Shown here: in pieces, positions 1-12,300 of the stretch
How the letters are laid out: each line of letters begins with the position of its first letter
Position numbering within the stretch: position 1 is the first letter of the stretch
DNA from: Tetmemena sp. SeJ-2015
Taxonomy: Eukaryota > Ciliophora > Spirotrichea > Sporadotrichida > Oxytrichidae
Length of the DNA: 64,000 bases
Direction: 5' to 3'
Assembly (NCBI GenBank): GCA_027382625.1
Contig: JAJKFJ010022933.1
Location: 62,001 to 126,000 of the forward strand
Notes under the pieces: model-generated
Databases searched by the model: none
Told to the model about the DNA's origin: nothing
The model's input: the letters and a program-made list of their open reading frames with translations, nothing else
Made by a program: the position numbers and the translations under genes

Positions 1-155
1 AAACTCAAAAGCAAAGTGAACTAAAGCAAATTAAAAATGCACCCTCGAAGCTTGTCTTTCTACTATTGAAAATTTTATATGCTTTTTAAAGCCATATTCG
101 AAAATTAAAGTTAAACTATCATTTAGAATATGAATTAAAGTTTATTTTAAGTATA

Positions 156-2833
156 ATGTCCTTTGACTTGAAAGAAATCCATCGGCTCTTTAGGAAATTT
201 TACCTTGAAATTGATTTTTCTTTTTTGACAAAGATGAAAACATGACTTTTGAATTCGATGAAATGATAGATTGCTTTGAACTCTTCAGTAACGAAGACAT
301 GCTCGGAAAAAGACTTATGAAGAAAGTGCTCAAAAGTAAGAATCATAAATCAATCCATTTATTTTTACGGTATAGGTATTGGAGCTAATTTCAATGCAGG
401 CATAATTTCTTTATTCAAAGAAGGGCAGCAGACAACTATGGCTTTTCCTTAAGAGATATATGAGCAGGTATTTTAGATTATGCAACATGAGGGCTAAGAC
501 TACATAGATTTCTTTGTAAGAATATCTTCATGCCTTTGATAATTTTCATAGAACTTTATGCCTTTTCTTCAACTCTTCTTCATCAGTAAACTTTTCTCTG
601 CAGTAGACAAAAGAGAGAAATATTTCAAGGAGTTGCTCGATGAAGACTCAAAGAGTGGTTTATATCAGTGTTTCATGAGGGCAGGCCTTCAAGATAAAAA
701 CCACTACGAGAAGAACATAACCTATAGAATGGTTGAAAAAGCCATCATAGATATGCGAGGCTACTACCAGGGTACTTTTGGGTTTGATCAGAGTGAAAAT
801 GTGCTCAGGCAAGTACAGGAGAAAATGCAGGTTGACTCAATCAGTTTGATCGAAAGGAAAAAACAGTCTTATCATGAGGTGTAGAGCAATGTTCAGAGTT
901 TTTCGAATTGGCTAGCTTATACGTAAAATATAACGAGCTGTATAATACTTATAGAGTGGGATTGCAGCTGATGTGGTCTGAGTTAAGACAAAGAGAACTA
1001 GATTACAAAGATTAATCCAAAGAGAGACTAGCATTTGAGTTCATTTTTGAAGAGAGGATGTGGAAACTAGCATCTCAGATTCAATTCTTCGACTTGAAAT
1101 TTATCCCTCAATAAGTAACTGAGTTGATAAAGCAAAGGGTTTCAGAAAGGAATACCAACATCACCTATCTTTTATTTATTACAGAGATAGAGGAAATCAA
1201 GATAACAACGATGCTTAGTAGGCTAATGAGGACAGTTTTTACATCTTTGACTTTTCAGATTCCCTGACAGAAGTACTGCGTCAATATAGTCCTTGGATAA
1301 AGCACTAATATGTAGAAAGATCCATCTACTACTATATCTGGAATTTGATTCACAAAAGTGCGACTAATAGAAACGGCTCTCCTAACTAGTAAAGAAATTT
1401 TCATGCTAGACAGCCAAGCTTTGGATATGACCCAAATGCAAACGGCTCTTAGTTTAATAAGTACGATCAAAAGCTACTCTTAATTAAATTATTACTGAAG
1501 CTGTTTGGATTGAGCTACGAGAGCTCTTAAAAGAGAAACGCTTTGTTCTAGAAAATGGAGAAGATTAAGTTTATGAGATACATCAAAATATAAGTTGACC
1601 CTTCTATCATAGCCTCTCTTTCAGATAAGATTTTGTATGAAGATTGTTTTTATTATCACTATCATTTTTGCTTCAGAGTGATGAACGAGCACGCAATCAA
1701 GCTTTTGATAAAGCAATCAGTGATTAACGTTTAAACAAGTATTCTCTTTTATAGTTTAGAAGGTTAGCTAAATTACAATAGGAATTCAGATGAAGTGAGC
1801 GAAGCTGATAGAGATTTCTTTAAAGGGCTCCCAGAGAAGAAAGAAAGTAAATTTGGAAGCAGCATGAATGGCACTTAGAATCTGAAAAGAGAGTCAGATG
1901 AACAGGTGAATAGCAATTTACCAATTCCAACTATAGAGTCTGAGTAGATCCCTGAGGGCAGTTAAAATGATAATGGAATGAAGAAAATTAAAATGCTATT
2001 CATGATTTTCATAATTTTTGCTTGGTATTTCAGACTACAAAAAGAGAATGGCTAAGAAGAAAAAATTTATGAAGAAGTTTTCAGGAGACTCAGTGGACAA
2101 TCAGCTAGAATAAAGTGTCTAGTAAAATATTTAAAAGGAAGTCATCTCTAAAGCTACTTTGACTCCTATCAGAGAGGAAGAAAGGAAGGATCTGATAAAT
2201 GTGCTTTTGATTTCAACCAAAATAGCAGAGCCTCTCAAAAAGGCCTCATTTTTTGAGAAAAATGAAGATAATTTTGCTTCCGCCCCTTCCCAAACCACGA
2301 AAGATGAAAGTGCAAGAGTAATTAAAGCTCAAAATTAAAGTCCATAAATTGAGAATCAATTGCCTAATTCTAAAGAGAAGGATAAAAAGAAGCTGATCAA
2401 GTCAACTGAATTCGTGCCTGAGGAGGAATACGCAAAGAGAAAGTAATATGAGAAGCTGGAGCTTTATAAGAAGATAGATAAAAACTAAATCCTGTAGTAA
2501 TTCAAAGAGTTTGGACAAAACCCTTTTGAAGAAGAAGATGATGAGAGTTAAAGCAAAAGCTCTTAAAAGGGAATGTTTATTTTTAGAGGAATGTCGGAGT
2601 TCAAATTCGAAAGGAAACCAAAGAAAGCGCCTAAGTAAAAGAAAAGCGAAATCAGGTTTGAAAGAAGAGAAAATGCAGAGCATTTAAAAGAATAAAGAAG
2701 GATTTTAAATGCGAAGAAACTCAAGTCACAGATGTTGAACGAAATCTACAGAAACGAGATGGAGTTTAAGGATGATGATTTGTAAAGGTCTTGTATGAGA
2801 GGTTGTGAAAGTCCATAGTGCTTTATATTTTGA
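156..2833 (+). CDS. Hypothetical large protein with N-terminal EF-hand
   Basis: I do not recognise this protein (about 850 residues). It starts at the ATG at 156. Residues near 30-45 form a good EF-hand loop, DKDENMTFEFDE (Asp, Asp, Asn, Thr, Phe, Glu at the ligand positions), if a T-rich insert of 2, 5 or 8 nt around 215-222 is removed. Two short introns are visible: 336-375 (GTAAGA...TATAG) and 516-551 (GTAAGA...CATAG). Small frame shifts near 890, 1260 and 1985-2035 look like unexcised inserts. The middle is mixed hydrophobic/aromatic; the last 250 residues are Lys/Glu-rich and probably helical. TGA at 2831-2833 ends it. In-frame TAA/TAG codons are frequent and must be Gln. The EF-hand suggests Ca2+ binding; nothing else about function can be supported. 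Confidence 0.6.
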
Positions 2834-2934
2834 ATTAATTCTAAACAAGCAACTATCGATTCAGTAAATACTTCTCAGAGTGAAATAAAAGTCTTTCTAA
2901 GTTTAATTGAGTTTTATAATTTTTGAACTGTTAA

Positions 2935-5274
2935 ATGCAAGAAAATATTTCGCAAAGAAACTAATTGAATCTTCACTCCCCTTAGATTCAAGAATTAATT
3001 TCACATGACAAGAAGACTTACAAACTGAAGGTGCATCTAATAGATTAAGAAACTAGAAACATAGAGAAAAACGAACAAACTCAAAATAAGAGCTCCTAAT
3101 TTGCTTAAAATAGTCTGATTAAGATGTAAACTGGTATAAAAAATTTGGAGAGCAGTAATTTGGCAGCATAGAACGCAAGAAACGGTGCTAAAAATCAGAT
3201 AAGAAGCCTCAATAACTAGTCTATCGAAAAATTAAGAATGAATGAAAACGCAAGCACCAAGATTTCATTGGCTTTGAGAACTAGATAGGAAAATTAAACC
3301 ATCAATAAAAGTTATTAGGTTAGCTAGGTTCGACTCAGAAATATTTCTAATCCTAGTTATGCTTCTTATACAAATGAGTCGTCCCCATTGACTCAGAGAT
3401 ATAATCTATAGCAATAGTCTCAGAAGCACTCTTTAGGCATTTTGAGCTAAAGTAGACTAGTTGGGAAACAATAGATTCCTGAGTTGCAACTTTTCCATAA
3501 GAGAAACTAATCTATAGACTAATTTAAAAACCTCAATTCAAAAATGCACATCCCAGTCCAAAACTCCTCTCGATATGAGGCCAAAGTACAAAGTAATTCG
3601 AATAGTATAAAAGCCACATACGATGACGAATTTCTTAAATGATTATTTCTTTTTTCGATGACCATTTTACGCTTCCTTCTTTTAGAGGTCAAAATCAAGT
3701 ATCTCGGCTTAGGTAAAATCAGATTTTAAAATAGCAAACTCATTTTTAGTCTGTGAATTAATCAATCAACAACTCTTTAATGAATAATTCTTAGATTCAA
3801 AGCTCAGGAGAAAAGTAAATTCCTTAAATCTTAAGAAGAAACCTAAACTAAAACAACTCCTTAAATATAGTTTCAGTATTCGACAGATCTTCTTCTAACC
3901 CAAAGCAAGCCGAAATATTGCTAAAGAGAGGATTCTAAGCATAAAAGGAGAATGAAAATATTTTTTCTTCCAATTATAATTTGTATATTGGTGGGCTTAT
4001 AAAATCCGTAGAGACAACTTTTGCATTCATTTTATAGTTTTACTCAGTACTTTCCATTCTGATTATTTTTTTTGTTCCATATATGGAGACATCTCAAGAT
4101 AACAGACTTTTTTAAAAAGAGCCAGTAACTAAAAAGATGAGCAAACTAAATGGCTATATTCAAAAGATCTCAAACCAAATAATTTAGAAATAGCAAAAAC
4201 CTCAAAATGAAACTCTTCTCATAAACTAGCAAACTATAAACGAGCATTCTATTGTAGTTAATAAACCTGAATAACTTTCTAAGCAAGGCAGTTTGAAAAA
4301 ATTAAATTTGCAGCTAGTAAATCATTATAAGTAGATAGCAAGTCACCAATCAACAGAAAGAAGCTAATCTATAATACAAATATAGTTCAGTACTCATTTC
4401 AATTAATTGTAACTTGTCTTAGAGTATTGAAAATAACAAGAGATTTCATTTTAAAGCTAGAAAGGAAAGACAAAACGTGGCAAATGACCAAAACGTAAAT
4501 AATGAACTGGCAAGTCCTCTTAAGTAAAAGTTACATGTAAGCCCACTCTCTAACAAATTTAAGTTCAAGATCAAAGCTCATTTATAGTTTTTTTTCATGT
4601 CAAAATAACTGGTTCTTTTCCAGATTAAATACCAAAGACTTATTTTATATTCTTAGAGAGAGCGAGTCCACACAAACTAGGGTTCTCTTAATTTTATTAA
4701 CCAGCAGGAAAAACTAAGAAATAAGTCTTTGAAAACCCTAATTAGCATTTATTTTATTTCAAGTAGAAGAGACAATTTTAAGGGTGTTGTGGAACAGTAA
4801 TCTAACTTGTTGGAAGCTCAAAGATAGAATTCTATCTCAAACGCTGGTTCGATGACTATAGAGATTCCTTGAATAGCTCCATGAAGTAGATATCTTTTGA
4901 CCATATAAAAAAAGTTAATTTATTTAGTGCAGAAGCTCTCTAGACAGTAGTCTTAGTCTTCAATTGGAAAAAATGATGAGAATAGAACCACTCAGAAATT
5001 TAAAAGCCCTTTTTATCATTAGTCACTCGAAAATAGCTTTAGCATTAATCCGTAAACTATTTCTTTTTTTTTGGGGACTAATTTTGTATAATTTAATTCA
5101 ATGAAATAGAAAGGAATAGCTTTTTATTTTTTGGCAGCTTTCGCAAATTAGTAAACATTTTTGATAATTTTAATATTTCTAACTATCAATATAAAAATCC
5201 AAAACAAGAAAGTTTTGACAAAAGCAAGCCTTAATTTGTAGACACAACGGAAAGACTTAGCATCCCTATAATGA
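2935..5274 (+). CDS. Hypothetical Gln/Asn/Ser-rich membrane protein
   Basis: Unrecognised. The ATG at 2935 opens a Gln/Ser/Asn-rich region up to about 3640, where the first frame ends in TGA and a second frame takes over after an insert (about 3640-3770). The later part contains a hydrophobic stretch at about 4010-4090 (TFAFILQFYSVLSILIIFFV) and another near 5110-5190 (FLIILIFLTINI), both plausible membrane spans. Further frame changes near 4430 and 4870-4930 look like IESs or introns. TGA at 5272-5274 is the last stop in the chain. It could be two neighbouring genes rather than one, because the joins are inferred from frame continuity and composition, not from homology. Confidence 0.4.
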
Positions 5275-5524
5275 ATTTAGAACCGAAAAGAATCAATATC
5301 TTATAAAAGTCTATTTGGCTTTTTTAAGCTATTGAAATAAACTGACATTATGAGAAATGGAAATTAAAAGCTATTTATTACTCACTATCTTTCTCCATAT
5401 TTTGTATAAAATAATCTTAAATATTAAATTAAAAAAAAATCGCTTGTGATTATTTTTATTTAAAAGAAGACCTTTAAATGATAAATGTGGGAGAACTGGG
5501 GATGATGACTAATCATACTTTTCA

Positions 5525-6043
5525 ATGACATTCAGCAAGGACTTATTTGACTAAAATAATAGTTTAGTAAGGAATATTCAAGTCCCTCCGCCAGAGTTAG
5601 ATGATCAGTAATTTAAATACGAGAATATTAAAACAGAGAAGAAAATAATCTTCAAGAACTCCCAAACTGTAAAAGGCTCAATGAACTCGAACAATATGAA
5701 AAAGGATTTAAACTAATCAATTTTTAAGAACATTAAGAATCAAAATTTTATCAGGGAAGTAAATTAAATGAAGGCATCAGAATTGTAGTTTTCTCCAGGC
5801 ATTTAAAACTAAGGAAGCCATAAGGAAAGCATAAATATCGAGTCAATATATGAGAAAATGAATGTTAAAAGAGGAGGACATGTAAAATTATTACCAAACT
5901 TATAATAAATAGAGGCTTTTCCTTTTGGACTCAAGTTAGTTCACAACTCGATCTTTTATTCATACAAGATGCAATAGAATTGTACCTCGTTAATAGATGT
6001 GTAATAAAATAGCCCAGTCCTTGAATATTTTAATTTTATTTGA
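5525..6043 (+). CDS. Hypothetical 172-residue protein
   Basis: A single uninterrupted frame from the ATG at 5525 to TGA at 6041-6043, with many TAA/TAG codons read as Gln. The protein is Asn/Lys/Ser/Gln-rich, has no hydrophobic span and no motif I recognise. It ends 66 nt from the 3' end of the convergent phosphorylase gene. It could instead be the last segment of the preceding gene if the 5275-5524 stretch is an IES. Confidence 0.4.
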
Positions 6044-6109
6044 TTTGAATCTTGCTAATTATTCATCCAATACAGATGATCATTGAAATATTTGATTAAC
6101 AAATTAAAC

Positions 6110-9065
6110 TCATTCATTATCCACGCTGTTGTTACTTAGGTCTTCATCCATATTTCCAGAGCTCCCTCTACTCTTATTTAGCTCTTCCTGACTACCAGAG
6201 AGTAAATTAGTCGAACTTACTACTCTTTGATTTGCGCTTTGCGATGGCTTGGGTACATCTACTGAATTTATCTTCCAAACCTTCTCACATAGCTTTTCAA
6301 TAGTGGTGTCTATAGAAAGATTACCAAGTTGAGATAAGGTTATCATAGTTCTCTTGCAAAACTCTAGCTTATTCCTAAACACTCTCTCCACTTCATCTTG
6401 GGCGTTTATATAAGCTTTGAAGTCAACTCCAATCAAATGCTGATCCTCACCACTAAGGATGTTGTTTAAAATATCTCTAATGCTGCTATCGCATTCTCCA
6501 AATTCACCACTCATAACAATCGAAGCAATCTCTTTGAATTCATCGCAGATCAACTTTTTCCTATCTTCATTAACATTAAAATTAATTATCATTCGAGCAG
6601 TTCTTAATGAGTCTTTGTGTTTCTTCATAATTCGAGCCAAAGAGTGTAATGTTTTCCTCTCCTAAGTACTTCAAAACAGTGCAATTTGTGGCATCTCTTG
6701 AACCAAGAATCAAAGCTCCATTTAAGAGGAATTTCTCAGAGATAGTTGTGCAAGCCTCAACACCAGGAAGTGAAATTTATTGGTTGAAGTCGGCTGCTGG
6801 AACAACTAAGTGCTCCTTTGATGCATTATAATTAGGAATGAAAATCACACGAAGTAGTTGCTGAGTTTCTTTGTCAGAATTGATCTTGTGTGCAACTTGA
6901 TTAATAAGCTTTACAATGGATTTAGATCTCTTGTTTCCAATAGCAGTTTTGCCTCCAATCAAATGGAATCTCGTAACTATCCCTGTCTTATTCGAGAGAG
7001 ACTTAATGAACTTGTATTTCTGAATGATATAGAGAATATACATCAGTTATCTCTTGCTCTCATCTACTCTTTTCACCATGATGTCAAAGAGGATATTTTT
7101 GAGATCCTGTTCTTTAAGATTAAGTATGAAATCATCGAATTGAGTCTTCTTCTTTATCCAGTTTAAAAGCCTCATCTTATTTTCAGCTCTGACGTTCAGG
7201 AATTTCTCGAAAAATTCAAGATCATCAGTGTATGATGCAAAAGGGGCTAGAAGATTTAAATTCATTAACCATTCTGATTCATCCTTGATCTCCTCTGTAA
7301 TTAGTTTTGATAAAGATCTATTGCAATTATGAATCCACCTTCTTGGGTTTGCACCGTTTTCGATAAGTATAAAAGCCTTTGGTATGAATTCATAGAAGTC
7401 TTTGAATACTTCAGTAGTCAGAATTTTGAATTACAGCTATGAGCAGAGAACTACTTTGTGACAGCAAATAAGGCAAAGATTAGCTATTCTAACTTGCTTT
7501 GGATTAGATTCCTCAATGATTGACATTTTTCTAATCCTTTCATGATGCTCATGAGCAGGAAAGTAGCTCTTTACCTTTTCTAAGAAGATGTGATTGATCA
7601 AGTAAATTAGTTCCATGTGTCGAGGAAGCAACTTTGCAAACATATCTACTGGCCATTTTTCCATTTGGCTCTCTCTAATTGTGTAAAAGCCACAACTAAA
7701 AGTGCGATAAGTTGTATTCCAAGCATCAAGCCATTCGAGATTGTATTCATCAATTAGAATTCTCAACATCTCTAGAATTGCGATAGCTTGATGAGTTTCA
7801 TGCAAAAATACAGCATTCTTTTGATCGAAAAATTCAAACCTATGATGTGATATCTTCGTATATCTTCTGAAAATATCTTAAAGTGTTGAAGCAACATAGA
7901 AATACTGCTATTTCAATCTCAACTCCTTTCCACCTTAAACTTTGTCATTAGGGTAAAATATAGAGCTAATGTATTCTGCTTCTTAGAGTTTCTCAACTGA
8001 TTTATAATAGTCTGGCTCTTCTCCATACATAGACTCTTCATAATCATCATAAGGCCTTGATCTCCAAAGTCTAAGATTGTTTGTATTAAATGTATTGTAT
8101 CCAGTCACAGGCATGTCATAAGCAGTCGATAAGACAAGCTCACCTCCTTCCCAGATACTCCTTTCAACAGTCTTTCCTAAATTAGAGTCAAACACCTTTT
8201 CCTTTTTCACACTGCCGTACATTCTTATTTAAAGTATAAAATCTCACTTTGTAAATGATGTCGGGCCTTTCTATTTCCCATGGATTTCCTTTCTCAAGCC
8301 AATAATCTGGCTTCTCAACTTGCTCAAAATCTACCACTTCCTGTCTAAAGATGCCATAATCATATCTCAAGCCATAAGCCCAGCAGGGAATATTCTTGGT
8401 ACACATGGAGTCAATAGAATCAGCTGCAATTCTTCCTAGTACCCCATAACCTAAGTTTATATCAATCTCTTCCTCGTATAATGAGTTCTAATATCCATTA
8501 TGACATTGAGAATCTTACTAATTCATATCCGATATCTGAAAGTGCTTTTTTGTATTTCGACTCAAGGTCGTTGTTAAGTAGATTAATCTGCATAAGTCTC
8601 CCAAAAATATATTCCATAGATAAGAAATAGACTCTTTTCACATCGTTGTGCTAAAATTATAAGGATTTAAATTTTACCAAGTAGTATTGATTTGTGTCAT
8701 TGAAGCACTCTATCATTCTGTCTCTTAAGGAATAAGCGACTGCTTATGAGCAACCCTATAAAAACGTTCTTCTATTTAATGATTACAAAATTAGAGAAGT
8801 TGAATCTCGTCATTGCAAGAGTATATTCCACATGAGCGACTATTGATTTTTATATTGATGCTTAGTCTCTCCCTAGATACTGTCCCATCAGACTCCATAT
8901 CTTTGAGTTTTTCTCATCTTATTACTCAGTTGTAGTAAATTCAGGCTAAATTTATCATAATTATTACGCTTACTCTATAGAGTGGCCCCTCACTTTCCTG
9001 TAAATCAAATTTAGAAACTCCATCTTGTCCCGCATAGTTGCTAGGTGATCCTTATGATATGACAT
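6110..9065 (-). CDS. Glycogen/starch phosphorylase family protein, divergent
   Basis: Family: releases glucose-1-phosphate from alpha-1,4-glucan, using pyridoxal phosphate (PLP) bound to a Lys. Read on the minus strand, the order is collinear with animal phosphorylase: [18 protein letters not shown] (PKRIYYLSLEF block, about 8600), [15 protein letters not shown] then [10 protein letters not shown] (8400-8260), RLWRSRP (8060), [20 protein letters not shown] (7610-7670), [10 protein letters not shown] (7345), [13 protein letters not shown] (7050-7085), [10 protein letters not shown] (6940), [13 protein letters not shown] (6690-6740). Introns of about 30 nt lie near 8484-8515 and 8652-8678, and a 19-nt IES at 8218-8236. 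The stop is at 6110-6112. Odd: the glycine loop before the PLP Lys, usually EASGTGNMKF, reads [10 protein letters not shown], and HEYKRQ reads DESKR. The Lys is kept, but catalytic competence is doubtful. Confidence 0.9.
8218..8236. other. IES, 19 nt, in phosphorylase gene (pointer TA)
   Basis: Removing 19 nt between TA at 8218-8219 and TA at 8237-8238 fuses two frames and gives [12 protein letters not shown] across the conserved NPWE...RFYG block. Without removal, both frames run into unrelated sequence. The pointer is only 2 nt, so the exact cut is uncertain. Confidence 0.7.
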
Positions 9066-9395
9066 GCCTCTGACTGTTGTGATCGGCTAAAAAAATGTAA
9101 ATATCTAACTTTACAGTGCTTTTGACTATTCTCCATAACTTTAATTTAATTTAATTTAATTTATATGGAATTAAGCATCCCTATCGGGCATATAATACTT
9201 AATCGATTTAAAGTAATTCACAGGAGTAACTCCTTAATAAGTTGTGCCACGTCACCGTGAAAGCCCACCATCTTCATAACTTTAAATAACTTAACTATAA
9301 TTATTTCCTCAGTAATCACTTCTTGATTTTATTTTTAGGTTGTCTATGTATGTAGATTGAAATTACTACTTAATTGAATAAAGAAAGTAATTGAA
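9066..9395. other. Intergenic stretch with (TTAAT)n repeat
   Basis: This lies between the phosphorylase start and the end of the lipid kinase gene, both on the minus strand. It holds a short tandem run of TTAAT (about four and a half units, 9140-9162) and otherwise AT-rich sequence in which I see no gene. Confidence 0.5.
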
Positions 9396-12300
9396 TCACT
9401 AAAAGGCATTGTTCATAAATCTTGTGAATCTTTCTGCATATTGAACCGGAGGCACGCAACTAATTTATCTACTGTTGTATTTGATACTCTTTAATAAATA
9501 TGACTTCATTAAATAATAATGCATGTTCAAGCTTTTTAATTGCACTATAAAAGTTAAAAGAGTTGGAAATGCTTACTTATACTCGGTAAGGATATCAATT
9601 ATTCCAATAAAATAGATGCACTGTTTTTCAATGCTGAGTATTCCTTGCTCACATAACTCAGACAAGGGTGGGTGATTCATAATCGAACTGTTTGAATACC
9701 TGTCTATAGATGAGAAGAAGTAGTTATTCTAACTATATGTATGAGTTTGCAATGGAGAGGAAAACTCACTCTGCTCGCTATTTAATCTGCTTGCGTGACT
9801 CGGTTGAGGATGCTTGGTCTTATAATGAACTCCGACAAGCAAACTGTAATCAATTATTTAATTCCTAGCAAAGAAGGCAGCATCCTTTTGTATAGTTTCA
9901 AGAAGTCTCTTTTTCAAACTTCCTTCTATCTTAAACTTTTCATTAAATCTCATAAAGTCCAAGTCTTTGAGAGCGATTGTTGAATCTCCATCTTCAATGC
10001 TCTGATTAGGTTAGAGAGTATTTCTACCTTGAGTAGAGCCCTTCAAGTCATATCTTCTATCAATCTTTTTGTGGGTGTTGAAAACATTTCCCATAATTGA
10101 GAAGTATACCTTCTTAGCCTTCTTGTGCTTCTTACGATAGAAAATAACTTTGTGCAAGCCAAAGACCTTACTAATAATTGACTCGCTGTTTTCTATCGTT
10201 AAGTAATTATGATACTCTTTTAGGATTCTCTTAAGGAACTTAAATTCATTTCTAGAAATCGTTTTAAGCACAAATTTTCCATCAGAAGTGTAATAAAAGA
10301 AAGAGCCACTCTTTCCTGAAGAGCAAAGTTCAGCAAGAGTCTAAAAATTCGCATTAAACATATAGCCAAGGATATGCTCTGGACCCAAGGAGTTTGAATA
10401 TAAAGCCTTTTTTATACCACAAGTTTTTCTAATGTTTGCGAAAATCTAAGGTGCGTAGTCGTAAAAGGTGCAAGCTTTTATGTCATCTTTTGCTTGTGTT
10501 CTAAAGGGTACAAGCTCATGCTTACACTTTATTTTAAAATCCTTTTCTGTAGGCTCAAGCATCGGTATATCAAGAGTAGAGTCAATAGCTTTCTTTATTC
10601 CAAGCATTATATTGAAAACTAGATTAAAGTTCTCATGAGCTGGATGAATCATCTTCACGTTTTATGGCATGTTAGTTCTTTATCTCTGTCCCTTCAAGAT
10701 TTTATTTCTCTTTTTCTCAAGAGTCTTTGGGATATTTTGTCTAACTTATTCATAAATAAAAACGATTTTTAATATCATATTCTTTGAGAGCAGATTAGGC
10801 ATTAGCTTAGCTTAAAAATATATTGCTAATATCATCGTGATCTTCAACTTATAGATTTTTAAATACGTGGTTGAAGCTTTCATGCTTTTCGACTATGAAT
10901 TTCATCATCTATGAAAGCATTTTCTTTGCTGTGCCTATTTTATAATTCAATTTGGTTTCATCTATACTTTTTCTTGCTTAATAATTTCCGAATTCCCTTC
11001 TTGAACTTTAATTATCGATTTCAATGTTTTTAGATTTCTTTTATTGGTTAGCTTTTAATAAATTTCAAGGGGGAATTTAGGCTAAATATATTTTAAGTAT
11101 TTTAATTTTCATAAAATGTGGGAAAAAAGTTTTGATTTTCAACTAAGTTCTGAACTGATTCTAAAATTTATTGAATCCCTAGTTTCAGATTTTAAATTAA
11201 TTTTATAAAGTTCATTTTAAATATAGATTGAAAATAAGCTTGATCCTCAGTAACTGCAAATGTCATAGCTGACTCTGCATTCTTTTAGGGTTGCTCAGGA
11301 AGAAAAGTAAATCTATGAGAGTTTTATAACTAAAGCTAAACTTCAGTTTAAGTAGAAGTAGACTGCTTTTAAGGTTATTGATGATTATTTGGATCATTCT
11401 GAATTATCTAAGAAACTGACTTTGACTACTCTTGCTTTAGCTTTCTTTAACTTTCTAGTTTGCTTATTTCAAGAGCTGCCTATTCCTAAACGCTCACTCT
11501 CTTTTTAGAAATTTAGGGAAGGATACTTTAGTTCTAGATGCTTTTTCTAACCTGATTAGCTTGCAGTGGCTATCTCGGTGATTTATTAAGATGCTCTTTG
11601 AAAGATGGTTTGGTATTTATATTGACCAAATACTTTTGCATTTCTTTGATCTTTTAGATAAGTGCTATCTCCTTTGAGTCTAGTCCTTTAAGTTGAATGT
11701 TTTCTTCGTTAAATTGCAGCTAGATCTCTGAAGGGCCGAGGAGCTCATGATCGCTGTCTGAAGAAGATTAAAATGAATCTGAAGACTCTGAATCATGAGC
11801 GATATTATCTTTCATCTAGGAATCAATCTCGTTTTCAAGTATTGTCATTTGAGAATTTATAAGCTGCAACTAGGCAGGTGACTCCACAAAGAAAATTTGC
11901 CCTGGATAGTTCGGATTGGATCTCAAGTGAATTTCTTTTAAAGCCTCTATTGCCAAGTTAACTGACTTCGTTTCTTCGAACTTCGAAATATTCATCTCAA
12001 ACTCCTAGTCATAAAAATTAAGATCATTTGCTGCACGAACTGAATTCTGTGCTGTTTGAAAATAGATATGATTACTATTTCTTGGATTCGCTATCGTATC
12101 TGGATGATTCTGTCCTTCTAATTCTTCAATTTAGACTTTAGAGATGTCATTAAAGTGCTTAGGTCTCGTATCTTCTTCCTCGCTTCCACCTTCATACATG
12201 TAATTATCATCTCTGAGGTTAGATACTGAATCCCTCTCAAACATTGAAGAGTCACCTTTATCATCGTAAAGCTAAGAGTTATCCCCTTCGATATCTGATG

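Noticed and set aside
6459..7166. Plus-strand open frames of 60-100 codons (6459-6665, 6649-6831, 6858-7166)
   Set aside because: They are antisense to the phosphorylase gene; the minus strand gives clear family motifs over the same bases.
9220..9280. GC-richer patch in the intergenic region considered as a tRNA or small RNA
   Set aside because: No cloverleaf, no A/B box spacing and no plausible acceptor stem could be drawn.
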